Assembly: GCA_964473255.1 (NCBI GenBank)
Contig: CAYYOT010000001.1
Location: forward strand, 124,001 to 188,000
Length of the DNA: 64,000 bases
Reading direction: 5' to 3'
From: Kuafuiihalomonas sp964473255
GTDB taxonomy: Bacteria > Myxococcota > Kuafuiibacteriia > Kuafuiibacteriales > Kuafuiibacteriaceae
The notes under the pieces are model-generated. The model did not search any database. It was not told the DNA's origin and worked only from the letters and a program-made list of their open reading frames with translations. Below are positions 25,761 through 35,226 of the stretch, piece after piece (within the stretch, counting starts at the first letter, position 1; each line of letters begins with the position of its first letter). The translations under genes and the position numbers were made by a program.

Positions 25761-27005
25761 ATGTCCATCGAACTGAAAGTACCCTCTGCGGGGGAATCGA
25801 TTACCGAAGTCACGATCGTGGAGTGGCTCAAAGAAGAAGGCGCTTGGGCCGACCGGGACGAGACGGTCGCTCTGATCGAGACCGACAAGGCCAATGTCGA
25901 AGTCCACGCGCCGGTCGCTGGTCGAATCGAGAAGATCGTCAAGTCGGCAGGGGACATTGCCGAGGTGGGTGAAGTCATCGCCACCATGGCCGAGGGTGGT
26001 GAGCGACCGGCTGCCGAAGCAACTTCCTCGGGGTCGACCTCCGAGGCTCCTTCCCCGCCCCCTGCGGCTGCATCCGCTCCTGCCGATGCATCCGCTCCAA
26101 AGACGACATCCGATTCTCCGGCGGCTCGGCCGCCATCGCCGTCCGCGACGCCGGACAACGGTCAGATCTTGGCCTCCCCCTCCGAGCGACGCTTGATCCG
26201 GGAGCACAAGGTGCCCGTCGCCGGCATCACGGGGAGCGGTCCTGGTGGTCGCGTTTCGCTCGGCGACCTGCAGCGTCACCTTCGCGCCGAGCCGACCGGA
26301 GGCTCCCGCGAGGAAGACCGCGTACCCATGACGCCTCTGCGGAAGCGTATCGCGGGTCGCCTCGTGGAGGCCCAGCAGACGTCGGCGCTCCTGACGACGT
26401 TCAACGAGGTCGACATGACGAATGTCATGGCGCTTCGCAAGGAGTATCAGGAAGCCTTCACCAAGCGACATGGCATCAAGCTCGGGTTCATGTCGTTTTT
26501 CGTGAAGGCGGTGATCGAAGGGCTGAAAGACTACCCGCAGCTCAACGCCTGGATCGACGGCGAAGACATCGTCTACCACAACTACTACGACATCGGCGTC
26601 GCCGTGGGCGGCGGACGCGGACTGGTCGTCCCCGTGCTCAGAAATGCGGAGCGCTTGAGCTTTGCCCAGGTAGAGCAGGCCATCGCCGACTTCGCCGAGC
26701 GGGCAAAGGGGAACCGTCTGAAGGTGGAGGAGCTCGAGGGCGGGACGTTCACCGTCAGCAACGGCGGAATCTATGGATCCCTGATGTCGACGCCGATCAT
26801 CAATCCTCCCCAGAGCGGTATCCTAGGCATGCACGCCATTCAGGATCGACCCGTCGTTCGGGACGGCGAGATCGCAATCGGAAAGATGATGTATCTTGCG
26901 GTGACGTACGACCATCGTCTCGTCGACGGCCGGGAGGCGGTCTCGTTCCTAGTGCGGATCAAGGAAGTCATCGAGAATCCGACGCGCCTAGTGCTCGAAG
27001 TTTGA
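25761..27005 (+). CDS. sucB: Dihydrolipoyl succinyltransferase, E2 of 2-oxoglutarate dehydrogenase
   Basis: 414 aa. The N-terminal lipoyl domain (1-76) has the lipoylated Lys in IETDKANVEVHAP. A Pro/Ala/Ser-rich flexible linker (about 77-130) leads to the peripheral subunit-binding domain (ASPSERRLIREHKVPVAG then GSGPGGRVSLGDL). The catalytic CoA-acyltransferase domain ends with DHRLVDGREA, holding the active-site His and Asp. ATG at 25761 is one base after the sucA stop, so the two are translated together. There is no lpd (E3) or sucCD in the window. The E2 looks standard, which makes the E1 insert the only unusual part of the complex. Confidence 0.95.
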   Translation: MSIELKVPSAGESITEVTIVEWLKEEGAWADRDETVALIETDKANVEVHAPVAGRIEKIVKSAGDIAEVGEVIATMAEGGERPAAEATSSGSTSEAPSPPPAAASAPADASAPKTTSDSPAARPPSPSATPDNGQILASPSERRLIREHKVPVAGITGSGPGGRVSLGDLQRHLRAEPTGGSREEDRVPMTPLRKRIAGRLVEAQQTSALLTTFNEVDMTNVMALRKEYQEAFTKRHGIKLGFMSFFVKAVIEGLKDYPQLNAWIDGEDIVYHNYYDIGVAVGGGRGLVVPVLRNAERLSFAQVEQAIADFAERAKGNRLKVEELEGGTFTVSNGGIYGSLMSTPIINPPQSGILGMHAIQDRPVVRDGEIAIGKMMYLAVTYDHRLVDGREAVSFLVRIKEVIENPTRLVLEV

Positions 27006-27065
27006 ACGCCGGTCACGTCCTCGGGTCGAGACTACTCACGCCCCAAGCATGCCGGTCGCCGACGT

Positions 27066-28622
27066 TCAGCCGGCGTCGTCGTCGAATTTCCAGCCGGTCG
27101 TCTCCGGCTCGAGGTCGTCCAGAAACCCGCGAGCGGTCTCGAGGATGGCCTGACGCTCCTCGCCCGCGAACTTGTCCCATGTTCGGTACAGCATGCGCAG
27201 GCGGGGGTTGGCCTCCAGTCGCTCGCGATGTCGTTCCATGAAAGACCAGAAGAGCGGGTTGAACGGGCATGCATCGGGGCCGGTTCGCTTTTTCACGTTG
27301 TAGCGGCACGAGGAGCAGTAGTCGCTCATCTTGTTGATGTAGGAGCCCGATGCTGCGTACGGCTTCGTGGTGAAGGCATCGTCGGCGAATACGGCCATGC
27401 CGACGACGTTGGGGAGCTCGACCCATTCGTAGGCGTCGATGAATCCGGCCCAAAACCAGTGGGAGATGGCGCGGGGGGAGATCCCGGCCAGCAACGCAAA
27501 GTTCCCTTGAACCATCAGGCGCTGGATGTGGTGTCCGTACCCGGTCTCCCGAACCTGGCCGATGCTGTCGGCAAGGCATGCCATGTCCGTCTTGTCGGGC
27601 TCCCAGAAGAAGGCAGGGAGAGGGCGATCGGCACTTAGAAGATTGGCTTCGCGGAGCTGGGGTACGCGAAGCCAGTAGACCCCACGGATGAACTCCCGCC
27701 AGCCCATGATCTGTCGAACGAAGCCCTCGACGGCCGCGAGAGGCATGCGTCCTTCCTCGTACTCGGCGACCGCCCGCTCGCAGACTTCGCGTGGATGGAG
27801 CAACCCGAGGTTCATCGAGCTCGAAATCAGGCCGTGCCACATGAACGGCTCATCGGACAGCATGGCATCCTGATAGGTCCCGAAGTCTTTGCTGCGTTCG
27901 GAGAAGAACGCGTCGAGCTGGTCCAGTGCGTCGCGTCGGGTGACCGGCCAGTCGAAGCCATCGACTTCGCCCCAATGGTCGGACCACTCAGCGACCCGGG
28001 CCATGATCTTTCGCGTAAGGTCGTCGGGTTCGAACGACGGCACGTCGGGGGGCGTCCGGCCGCGAGCATGGCTTCGATTCTCCACATCGTAGGAGAGCTT
28101 GCCCCCGACCGGCTCGCCGTCCTTCATCAGCCACCCGGTCCGCTGGCGCATGAACCGGTAGAAGTCGACCATCCGCAGGGTCTTTCGGTCCGCCGCCCAC
28201 TCCTCGAACTCGTGCCGCTCGAGCAGAAAGTGTCCGCGGGGACCGCCATCCTCGAGGCACTCGACCGGAACGCCGAAATTATCGTCCTCGGCGGCGCTCT
28301 CGAGAGCCTTCATTAGCCCCCACTCATGCGGCTTCGCGTAGACGAGCTTCGAGGAACCCTGTCTGGTCAGGTGCTCCTTGATTCCCTCCACGTAGGTCGG
28401 CGCCTCGATGATCTCCACGGTATACCCATCCTCGCGAAGCTCTTCGGCGAAGTGGTGTAAAGCCGACAAGACGAGAACCATCTTTTTCTTGTGATACGGC
28501 AGGGCCCGTAGCTTCGCCGCCGACTCGACCATGACGACGGTGCCTTCATCGGGACTTTTCGGCACGCAGCCGAGATCCCGATTCAAGTCTCCAGGTCCGA
28601 CGAAGAAGGCTGCTTTGCCCAC
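27066..28622 (-). CDS. phrB: Cryptochrome/photolyase-related protein, FeS-BCP (prokaryotic (6-4) photolyase) type
   Basis: 518 aa. It belongs to the iron-sulfur bacterial cryptochrome/photolyase group that uses light, FAD and a lumazine-type antenna to repair (6-4) photoproducts. The four cluster cysteines are C349 (DMACLAD), C436 and C439 (DYCSSC) and C452 (DACPFN), the same spacing as Agrobacterium PhrB (350/438/441/454). The FAD-binding helical region has QIMGWREFIRGVYW and ETGYGHHIQRLMVQGN, with the His pair typical of this group. GTG at 28622. It is convergent with sucB. The 78 bases upstream hold no clear promoter. Photoreception without repair is the alternative. Confidence 0.92.
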   Translation of the reverse strand: MGKAAFFVGPGDLNRDLGCVPKSPDEGTVVMVESAAKLRALPYHKKKMVLVLSALHHFAEELREDGYTVEIIEAPTYVEGIKEHLTRQGSSKLVYAKPHEWGLMKALESAAEDDNFGVPVECLEDGGPRGHFLLERHEFEEWAADRKTLRMVDFYRFMRQRTGWLMKDGEPVGGKLSYDVENRSHARGRTPPDVPSFEPDDLTRKIMARVAEWSDHWGEVDGFDWPVTRRDALDQLDAFFSERSKDFGTYQDAMLSDEPFMWHGLISSSMNLGLLHPREVCERAVAEYEEGRMPLAAVEGFVRQIMGWREFIRGVYWLRVPQLREANLLSADRPLPAFFWEPDKTDMACLADSIGQVRETGYGHHIQRLMVQGNFALLAGISPRAISHWFWAGFIDAYEWVELPNVVGMAVFADDAFTTKPYAASGSYINKMSDYCSSCRYNVKKRTGPDACPFNPLFWSFMERHRERLEANPRLRMLYRTWDKFAGEERQAILETARGFLDDLEPETTGWKFDDDAG

Positions 28623-28700
28623 ACTGGATCTATTGACGATCGGTTGGTGGCTTGACCAAGGAAGAGCGACACCGGACCGACATAGGCGGTGTGGGCGGGG

Positions 28701-30233
28701 TCAAAGGCGAAACTCTACGCGCTTCGACAGCTCGGACGCGTTTTCCATGGTGAGCACGACATCGCCGACGCCCTGTCGGCACCCGGTGGTAGGTACGGCT
28801 TGGGCTGCGAACGCGGACATGGGAATCGCATGCGACTCCGCCCAAGCCTGCAGGCGCTCTTGGGGAAGCTCCTCTCTTGGCATGGGGTGCCAACTTCGAA
28901 CCACGGCTTCGAACTTGCAAACGAGGCGGCCGTCGTCCGCGGTTCGAGCCTCGAAGTCGAAGGCGTCATTGTCGGGACGCTCGTCGCTGATGCGAGCGAT
29001 CACGGGACGGACGAACGTGAAGTTCCGAATCGTCGAGCGGTGCGTCGTCGCCGAAACGAGGATGGGAGCTCGAAGCTTCGCAGCAGCTTGCCGTCCCAGG
29101 TCTCGATCGTCGCGCTCGGACCGCCGACGAAGCTGAATCCAAGACTCACCGTCGACGTCGCCGGGAGGCGATACGCCCCAGGTGGCCTCGTACACATAGT
29201 TGATGGGGAGAGCCAAGCCGACCCCCTCGGCCTGGCCATGCTTCATCGAAACGATTCCGACGACGCGCCCTGCATCGTCGAAGACGGGGCCACCGCTGTT
29301 GCCCGGATTCACCGATGCGTCGATCTGGAGGTAGGCCACGCCGTAGAAGGCGCGGCCGATGTAGCTGGCGATGCCTTGGGACACGGTGAAGTCCATCCCG
29401 TGCGGATTTCCGATGACCACGAGATCATCGCCTTGAGCGACGCTGGTGGCGTCGCCGAGAACGACGGGCCTACCGGTCGTGCCCATCGCCCGGACCACGG
29501 CAACGTCGAGCCGCACATCCGAATGAACCACGCGCCCCGGGTGGACCGTTCCATCCGAGGCCACGACCTCGATGCCGTCGGTGTCGCGGCACAGAACGTG
29601 GGCGTTGGTGAGGATGAGTCGCTCGGTGATGTAGAAGCCGGTTCCCAGACTGTCTTTACACCGTAGGCTCACGGTGGAGCTCACGAAGTCCCTCGCGATC
29701 TCCGAAGGACTACGCACTTCCGACTCGGCTTCCTGCTGCGCCACGGAAATGCCTTCCACTGCGGACGAGGGAGCGCCGGTGGCCGCGGGCTCGGAGAGCG
29801 ACCGCACCACGACGCGGGCGCCGCTGCCGCGCCAGGCATACAGGGCGACGCCCGACGCGAGACAGAGGACGACGCCGATCGCGATCGGCACGGTCGAGCG
29901 CCGACGGACATCCGGGCTGAACTTCAGGTCGCTCGTGCCTCCGTGCTGGCCGATGATCTCCTGTGCTCTTCGACTCGCGGAGACGGTGAGCGGGCCCAGG
30001 GTCGCTCCGTGCCGGGTCAGGCTCCGCCTCACGCCCGAAAGATCGGAAAGCGATTCATCGATCGCGCCCAGACCACGAGCGGCGACGTAGGCTGTCCTGG
30101 GGTCTTGAACCGGCGTTCGAACGCGGAGCTCGACGGTTTGTGACTCGCCACAATGACGGCACTGCCGGGCATCATCGGAGATCGATTCTCCGCACCGCGG
30201 ACACGGATGCCGCTGCTCGCCGTGGTCGGCCAC
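28701..30233 (-). CDS. Zinc-ribbon, single-pass membrane HtrA/trypsin-like serine protease
   Basis: 510 aa. The N-terminus is a zinc ribbon (CPRCGESISDDARQCRHCGE, residues 11-30) in the cytoplasm. It is followed by a charged helical region, one membrane helix (about 114-131, VPIAIGVVLCLASG) and an S1C-type protease domain outside. The triad is His in LTNAHVLCR, Asp in DVRLDVAVVRA and Ser in NPGNSGGPVFDD. A C-terminal domain of about 130 residues is unrecognised and is not a PDZ. The topology means an extracytoplasmic protease with an internal metal-binding sensor-like tag, although zinc-ribbon headers are common in deltaproteobacterial membrane proteins. GTG at 30233. The upstream PMI fusion gene ends 36 bases away, so the two may be co-transcribed. 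Confidence 0.88.
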   Translation of the reverse strand: MADHGEQRHPCPRCGESISDDARQCRHCGESQTVELRVRTPVQDPRTAYVAARGLGAIDESLSDLSGVRRSLTRHGATLGPLTVSASRRAQEIIGQHGGTSDLKFSPDVRRRSTVPIAIGVVLCLASGVALYAWRGSGARVVVRSLSEPAATGAPSSAVEGISVAQQEAESEVRSPSEIARDFVSSTVSLRCKDSLGTGFYITERLILTNAHVLCRDTDGIEVVASDGTVHPGRVVHSDVRLDVAVVRAMGTTGRPVVLGDATSVAQGDDLVVIGNPHGMDFTVSQGIASYIGRAFYGVAYLQIDASVNPGNSGGPVFDDAGRVVGIVSMKHGQAEGVGLALPINYVYEATWGVSPPGDVDGESWIQLRRRSERDDRDLGRQAAAKLRAPILVSATTHRSTIRNFTFVRPVIARISDERPDNDAFDFEARTADDGRLVCKFEAVVRSWHPMPREELPQERLQAWAESHAIPMSAFAAQAVPTTGCRQGVGDVVLTMENASELSKRVEFRL

Positions 30234-30269
30234 GGTCGAAAGCTAGCACTCTTGGTCGACGGTTGCTCG

Positions 30270-33200
30270 CTACTCCGAGTCCCAATCGACGGCGGCGCGG
30301 GCGTGGCACCTACGTTCCTCCGTCTCGTCGGGGTCCAGCGCAGTGACGATGCTGTGGGCTTCGGCGAAAGAGAGGGAGTTGCCTAGTATCGGTCGATCAT
30401 AGTTGGCCGGTCGGTTCCGGAGATCCGTGGTCTCGAGCACCGCGAGTCGTACGGTGCCGTCCGGCAAAAATAGATGGGTTTCTCGAGCCTGCTGCGACAG
30501 AGCCACCGCCGCGGCAGAAACCATACGGTAGCTGCCTGCGCGGGGCGCGAGCTGAAGGCGCCGGACCCGGCTCTGAACATCGAATGCCTCCTTGGCGTCG
30601 ATCTCTTCACACTGCGTCCCGATCAAGACGCAGTTCTCGACGCGTCCGCGCACGATCTCGACGTCGATCAGGACGGAGTCTCGCACGACGACATCGGGGC
30701 CCAGCCGGCACGTGCCGATGATTCGATTCCCGTCGCGGTCGACCGACTCGGGGACGCCGGCGACGGTCCGAGCGATGGCTCCCTCGCCACCGTTGTCGAG
30801 CAGGGCCATGTAGTACGCATAGATTTGGCGATGCTGCCCGATGTCGCCCCAGAACTGGTCCTTGAAGTCCAGCGCTGCGATCCGGACGGGTCGCTGGTCG
30901 CGGGCGGCGAGGTCGTCGACGACGCCCCCGAGGCGATGCACGATACCCGGAAGATTCCGCTCGAGCGCGGCCAAAGTAGAACTCTCGGCGCAGGCTTCTT
31001 CCCACGTCGGGCCGCGCAGATCACGAGGGGCTGAAACCGCGACCGTCAGGGCCGTGAACAGCTGGGGGTCGAGGTCGGGGCGCAGCCTTCGGTCGGCGCC
31101 AGAATCGAAAATCTCCGGTGCGAACTCTCGTTCGAGCGCATCGAGCAGCCGCCGGGACACCGCGATGGAACCAAGGTTGACGCCTCCCACCAGGCGGTCC
31201 CCGTCCCGGCGAAGGAGCCCACGGTCAGCCAGGCTCTCCATCTCGGACAGGGGGCGTCGGGGAATGAAGCGAGTTACAAATCCGCGCTCGTCGACGCCGA
31301 CCCAGTCCTTGTTGCGGGCATCGTCGTCCGTCATCTCGCGCATGGAGACGAAGCGGACCACGTCGGCGTTGGCCAACCGCGGATCGCAGCCGCAGAGATC
31401 GAGAGCGGGAATCTGCACTTCGTCGCCCCACTTCACGACGAGACCGTCGAAGCCTGACCGGCGGAGGTACGCTTCGACGGGTGCGAACTGGCGAAGGGCC
31501 AACTCCACCATGCAAGCCTGGCGCACGCCGTGTTCGTCGTGCACTCGTTGATAGCTGGCCATGGCCGGCTTTTGACCATCGTTGGCTTCCGTGAATGGAG
31601 TTGCCCGAGTGCCCTCCCCGAAGACGAAGGCGAAGAGGGCTCCGCGGCCGGGCTTTACATACGAACGAACCCGGGACCACAGAAGCAGCAGGCCGAAGGC
31701 CTGGTTGACCGGCAGATCTTCGTGCAGAGACAGCACCTGCTCGGCTCCGAGAGAAGTGCGAAAACGCTCGAGTTCGCGCTGCCAAAACGCCTGAGCGAAA
31801 GACGAACCACTGACGGTCCCGACTAGAGCCGGCGCCTCTGGCGACTCGGCGAGAGATTCGGCTTGCGAGGCATTCCTGCGAATCGCCCGCACGGTGCTGT
31901 CGTGCTCGGCGTCCTGCAGCAGGCGCATCACGGGGCCGTCGTCGGCCAGGCTACGAGTGAGGAGCTCGGTGGCGCGGGCTTCCGAATCCGAGGTGATGTA
32001 CACCCGGAGCTGCGGCGCATTGCCCGAAGGTCGGAGATGAACGACGTCCCCGTCTCCAAACCTGACCCGAACGCCGTCGAGCATGTCGAGAGCCTGCACC
32101 GACGCGAGACCCAGGGGCCGCGCCAGTCGGGCGTTGAGCGACTCGACGGCGAGGTCGAGCGCCGAGACCGTCTCCCCAGGGAGGTCGGCCGGCGTTCCAT
32201 CGTTGGCCGTGCCGTACCACCGTATTCCCTCGGTTCGAACGGCTCGAACGGAATCGTCGGTCGGCCGCAGCCACGACATGAGCACCCGCGAGCGCGATGG
32301 ATCGATGTCGTCGAGGAGGCCCGCTCGGCTTATCCGTGACGGAAGGGCGTCCACCATCTCGAAGAGCGCTTTGCCGGAGGTGCGAACGTCGGCCAGCACG
32401 GTCAAGATGGGAAGAACTGCGTCTCGAGTGGGCAGAGGCTCGAGTCGACGACCGTCCCGCTCGAGAGACACGGCCGTCATGAATCCTCCGTTGGCTTCGA
32501 AACCGACGATCGCCTCGTGCTGCGCAGCTTGGGCCTCCATCTCGTGGAGCACCCAAGGGGAGCCGATCCTCGTCCGATAGGTCGGGATACCTTTGGGTTC
32601 GAAGTGCTCCTCGACCGCATCGGTCGCGCTGACGGGGACCACGACCGCATCGGCGCTCAGGGCGTCGGCCACGAGGATGCCCAGCATGTCCCCTCCAATG
32701 AAGCGAACGCGCCCTCCTTGGACCGCCATCACCAGCGGACGGTCACCGTCACCGTCGGTCGAGACCAGGGCATCGAGTGACCTCTGGGTCTGCTGTTCGA
32801 GGTCGGTGGCGAGCCGCTGCATGGCGTCGATCTGGTCTTGGCCGAGGGCCTCGGTGTCGATGGGGACGAAGGCCTCGGATCGACCGCCGGTGGAGACGGT
32901 CGCTCCGAGGGAAGTCAGGACTTCGACGAGGAGGTCCCGTCCGACCGCCGAGTGTTGAAAGACCCCCACGTGAAGGCCGGCGAGCGCGTCCTCGCCGAAG
33001 AACTGGCGATACCGTTCGACATAGTCTTCACGCGCGGCCTCGGACGGAGTTCGGGGCGCCACGGGAAGGCGTAGGCTCCCGTCGTCGGCGAAGATCGAGG
33101 TGGCCGGCTTGCGGGAATACTCGAGACGTCGCCGCCGCTCGACGGACACCAAAATGGGCTCTTCGTCGGACTTCGAGACTTCACCTCGCGAGCGGTAGAA

Positions 33201-34784
33201 CTTCATGCCGTTGCGATCGAAGGGAATGTGGCTTCCCGTGACGACGATCGTCGGACGGTGGGTCTGCAGCCCGTAGGCGGCGAGCGCCGGGGTGGGAAGC
33301 CGACCGCAGTCGACCACGGTGAGCCGGCTATCGGCGATCGCTCGGGCTGCGGCGTCGAGAATGCGGTCGGTACTCGGTCGGAGGTCTCCGCCCAGCACTA
33401 CGGCATCGCCTTCCGAAACCTCGCCTTGCCGGTAGCAGTAGTCGAGGAAGCCTTGCACGTTCACGTAGGCTTCGAGATCGGTGATGTCTTCCACGCGGCC
33501 ACGCAGCCCGCTCGTTCCGAAGCGGAGCGCGGTGGTTGCGTGTCCTCGAAACTCCGGATTCGCCGGCGGAGGCACGAGTGCTCGAAATATCTCGGTGTCC
33601 GCATGAGCGTCGATCCGAACCTCGCAGCCGTCGGGGATGAACACGGCACCGCCTCCGGTCAAGCGAACCGGAGACGCTCCGTCGATGGAAGCCTCTCCGC
33701 GGGTAACGACGATGATCTCGGGGCCGCGAGCGAGAAACTCGGCGTCGCTGCCCAAAGGCAAGGTCGACCGACGCAGCTCGAAGTCGGGCGTCTCCGTTAC
33801 GTACGATGACTCGCGGCGCCCAGGACCGGGAGATGGTCGAACGACGGTGGGCTCGCTTGGCCGGAAGTCGACGACCTTCACCAACTCGTCCGCGTCGACG
33901 TGTTTCGACGTCAGGCCGCACCGCACGACGTTGTCCGAGCTGGCCATGATCTCCACACCCGCACCCTCCAAGTAAGCGTGGACGATGCCCGAACGCAGAA
34001 ACAGGCCGTCACCGGGTTCGAGGTGCACGAGGTTCAGTAGGTCGATGAATGGAAGACCGGGGTCCGGCGCACCCGGACGAGAGAACGTGTCGTGCGCGAG
34101 TCGGATCCAAGCGCTCCTGGGGTCGTCCCGGTTCGCGGTTCGACGGTCGACCCAGGCCTCGAGGGCCGGGGCCGCCCGCTCGCTCGGGAGGTCGAAGTAG
34201 GCCTTCAGCCAGGCCTTCCAGCTTTCGGAGTTGTGCTCGAAAGCTGGGAGCATTGCGGCGATCTCGGCCAGGTCGTCCATAGGCTGGACGAGCTCGTCGA
34301 AGGGTCGGAATCCACAGAGCGCCGAGCTCGGCTTCAGGGCGACGAAAAGCTCGGGCTTGGCGTTGGGGTCGCGGTAGGAGCGCGCCGGCGAGGTGAAAGC
34401 GATGCCTGCTGCTTCCTCGCGTTCGAACCCGCGGCGCGCATCTGCGGCCGACGGATGGACCTGCACGGAGAGCGGCCGCCCGATGGAGAGTATCTTGAGG
34501 AGATAGGGCAGTCCGCCGAAGCGCTGAGCGACGTCGGCTCCGAGAAGGCTCGGGCCCTCGGCTCGCAGAAGCTCGAGCAGAGAGCGGGGCACGCCGGCGA
34601 GCAAGACCCGGGACGGCATCGCGGGATGGCTGCCCATCCATGCTTCGGCATACGGGCCCTCCGGCGCATCGATCCCGAAAAGCCGAGGGATGAAGATTCC
34701 GTCGCCCCAAGCGTACTGCTGAAAGCTCGCCTGGAGGACGATCGGCTCGGCGGTCGGGGTCGCGGCCGGCATGACCTCTGTCAT
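30270..34784 (-). CDS. Fused phosphomannose isomerase - phosphomannomutase - nucleotidyltransferase-like protein
   Basis: 1504 aa from ATG 34784; a TTG at 34808 would add eight residues. Residues about 10-405: class I mannose-6-phosphate isomerase, zinc ligands Q108/H110 (SVQVHPS), E145 (AKPELFVAL) and H269 (SGIVHAYLEGAGVEI). Residues about 415-965: alpha-D-phosphohexomutase, phosphoserine S518 (VTGSHIPFDRNG), metal loop STDGDGDR (about 677-681), sugar loop GFEANGG (761-767) and phosphate site HLRPSGNAPQLRVY. Residues about 990-1480: a nucleotidyltransferase-like part with FVFGEGTRATPFTEA...KPAM (1053-1075), fitting the G-x-G-T-R-x-x-P...KP signature, and a short left-handed beta-helix-like stretch (about 1355-1400, GTCRLGPDVVVRDSVLIDVE). 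Together these could convert fructose-6-P to mannose-6-P, mannose-1-P and GDP-mannose. The first two assignments are firm, the third is an inference. Confidence 0.88.
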   Translation of the reverse strand: MTEVMPAATPTAEPIVLQASFQQYAWGDGIFIPRLFGIDAPEGPYAEAWMGSHPAMPSRVLLAGVPRSLLELLRAEGPSLLGADVAQRFGGLPYLLKILSIGRPLSVQVHPSAADARRGFEREEAAGIAFTSPARSYRDPNAKPELFVALKPSSALCGFRPFDELVQPMDDLAEIAAMLPAFEHNSESWKAWLKAYFDLPSERAAPALEAWVDRRTANRDDPRSAWIRLAHDTFSRPGAPDPGLPFIDLLNLVHLEPGDGLFLRSGIVHAYLEGAGVEIMASSDNVVRCGLTSKHVDADELVKVVDFRPSEPTVVRPSPGPGRRESSYVTETPDFELRRSTLPLGSDAEFLARGPEIIVVTRGEASIDGASPVRLTGGGAVFIPDGCEVRIDAHADTEIFRALVPPPANPEFRGHATTALRFGTSGLRGRVEDITDLEAYVNVQGFLDYCYRQGEVSEGDAVVLGGDLRPSTDRILDAAARAIADSRLTVVDCGRLPTPALAAYGLQTHRPTIVVTGSHIPFDRNGMKFYRSRGEVSKSDEEPILVSVERRRRLEYSRKPATSIFADDGSLRLPVAPRTPSEAAREDYVERYRQFFGEDALAGLHVGVFQHSAVGRDLLVEVLTSLGATVSTGGRSEAFVPIDTEALGQDQIDAMQRLATDLEQQTQRSLDALVSTDGDGDRPLVMAVQGGRVRFIGGDMLGILVADALSADAVVVPVSATDAVEEHFEPKGIPTYRTRIGSPWVLHEMEAQAAQHEAIVGFEANGGFMTAVSLERDGRRLEPLPTRDAVLPILTVLADVRTSGKALFEMVDALPSRISRAGLLDDIDPSRSRVLMSWLRPTDDSVRAVRTEGIRWYGTANDGTPADLPGETVSALDLAVESLNARLARPLGLASVQALDMLDGVRVRFGDGDVVHLRPSGNAPQLRVYITSDSEARATELLTRSLADDGPVMRLLQDAEHDSTVRAIRRNASQAESLAESPEAPALVGTVSGSSFAQAFWQRELERFRTSLGAEQVLSLHEDLPVNQAFGLLLLWSRVRSYVKPGRGALFAFVFGEGTRATPFTEANDGQKPAMASYQRVHDEHGVRQACMVELALRQFAPVEAYLRRSGFDGLVVKWGDEVQIPALDLCGCDPRLANADVVRFVSMREMTDDDARNKDWVGVDERGFVTRFIPRRPLSEMESLADRGLLRRDGDRLVGGVNLGSIAVSRRLLDALEREFAPEIFDSGADRRLRPDLDPQLFTALTVAVSAPRDLRGPTWEEACAESSTLAALERNLPGIVHRLGGVVDDLAARDQRPVRIAALDFKDQFWGDIGQHRQIYAYYMALLDNGGEGAIARTVAGVPESVDRDGNRIIGTCRLGPDVVVRDSVLIDVEIVRGRVENCVLIGTQCEEIDAKEAFDVQSRVRRLQLAPRAGSYRMVSAAAVALSQQARETHLFLPDGTVRLAVLETTDLRNRPANYDRPILGNSLSFAEAHSIVTALDPDETEERRCHARAAVDWDSE

Positions 34785-34823
34785 CGACCAATCGCTAATC
34801 GGGATCAACTCGAGGCGAGGTAC

Positions 34824-35225
34824 TCAGGCTCGGGATTTCGCGTCGAGCTGGGCACGAGCCCAGGCCAGGCGGACGCTCGCCGCTTCGAACTCGGGGTCGA
34901 CCGGACCCTTGTCCTTCATGGCCGCCTCGGCAGAAGCCACGTCCTTTTTCACTTGCTCGACCTTGATGGCCGTCGATTCGACGCACGCTTCCGTGAGGAT
35001 GGTCAGCTGGTCCTCGTCGATCTCGGCGTATCCGGTGCTCACGGCGAACACCCGACGCAACTCGTCTCCGGTCACCGTCAACACGCCGGGGCGGAGGGCG
35101 GTCACCAGTGGCACGTGCCCGGGCATGAGGCCCAGTTCTCCCATGGTGCCGGGCGCTATGACCTGGTCGCAGGTCAGCGCAACCGCTTCCTCGGTCGGCG
35201 TGACGATGGCGAGCTGTAGGGGCAT
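34824..35225 (-). CDS. atpC: F1 ATP synthase epsilon subunit
   Basis: 133 aa. The N-terminal beta-sandwich (1-85) has LAIVTPTEEAV, GELGLMPGHVPLVTALRPG and VFAVSTGYAEIDEDQLTIL. The C-terminal helical hairpin (about 90-133) contains VKKDVASAEAAM and ARAQLDAK. It forms part of the rotor stalk and inhibits ATP hydrolysis through its C-terminal helices. ATG at 35225 is one base after the atpD stop, the normal atpDC order. The 39 bases to the next gene show no clear terminator, so the PMI fusion may be transcribed from the same promoter. Confidence 0.95.
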   Translation of the reverse strand: MPLQLAIVTPTEEAVALTCDQVIAPGTMGELGLMPGHVPLVTALRPGVLTVTGDELRRVFAVSTGYAEIDEDQLTILTEACVESTAIKVEQVKKDVASAEAAMKDKGPVDPEFEAASVRLAWARAQLDAKSRA

Positions 35226-35226
35226 G

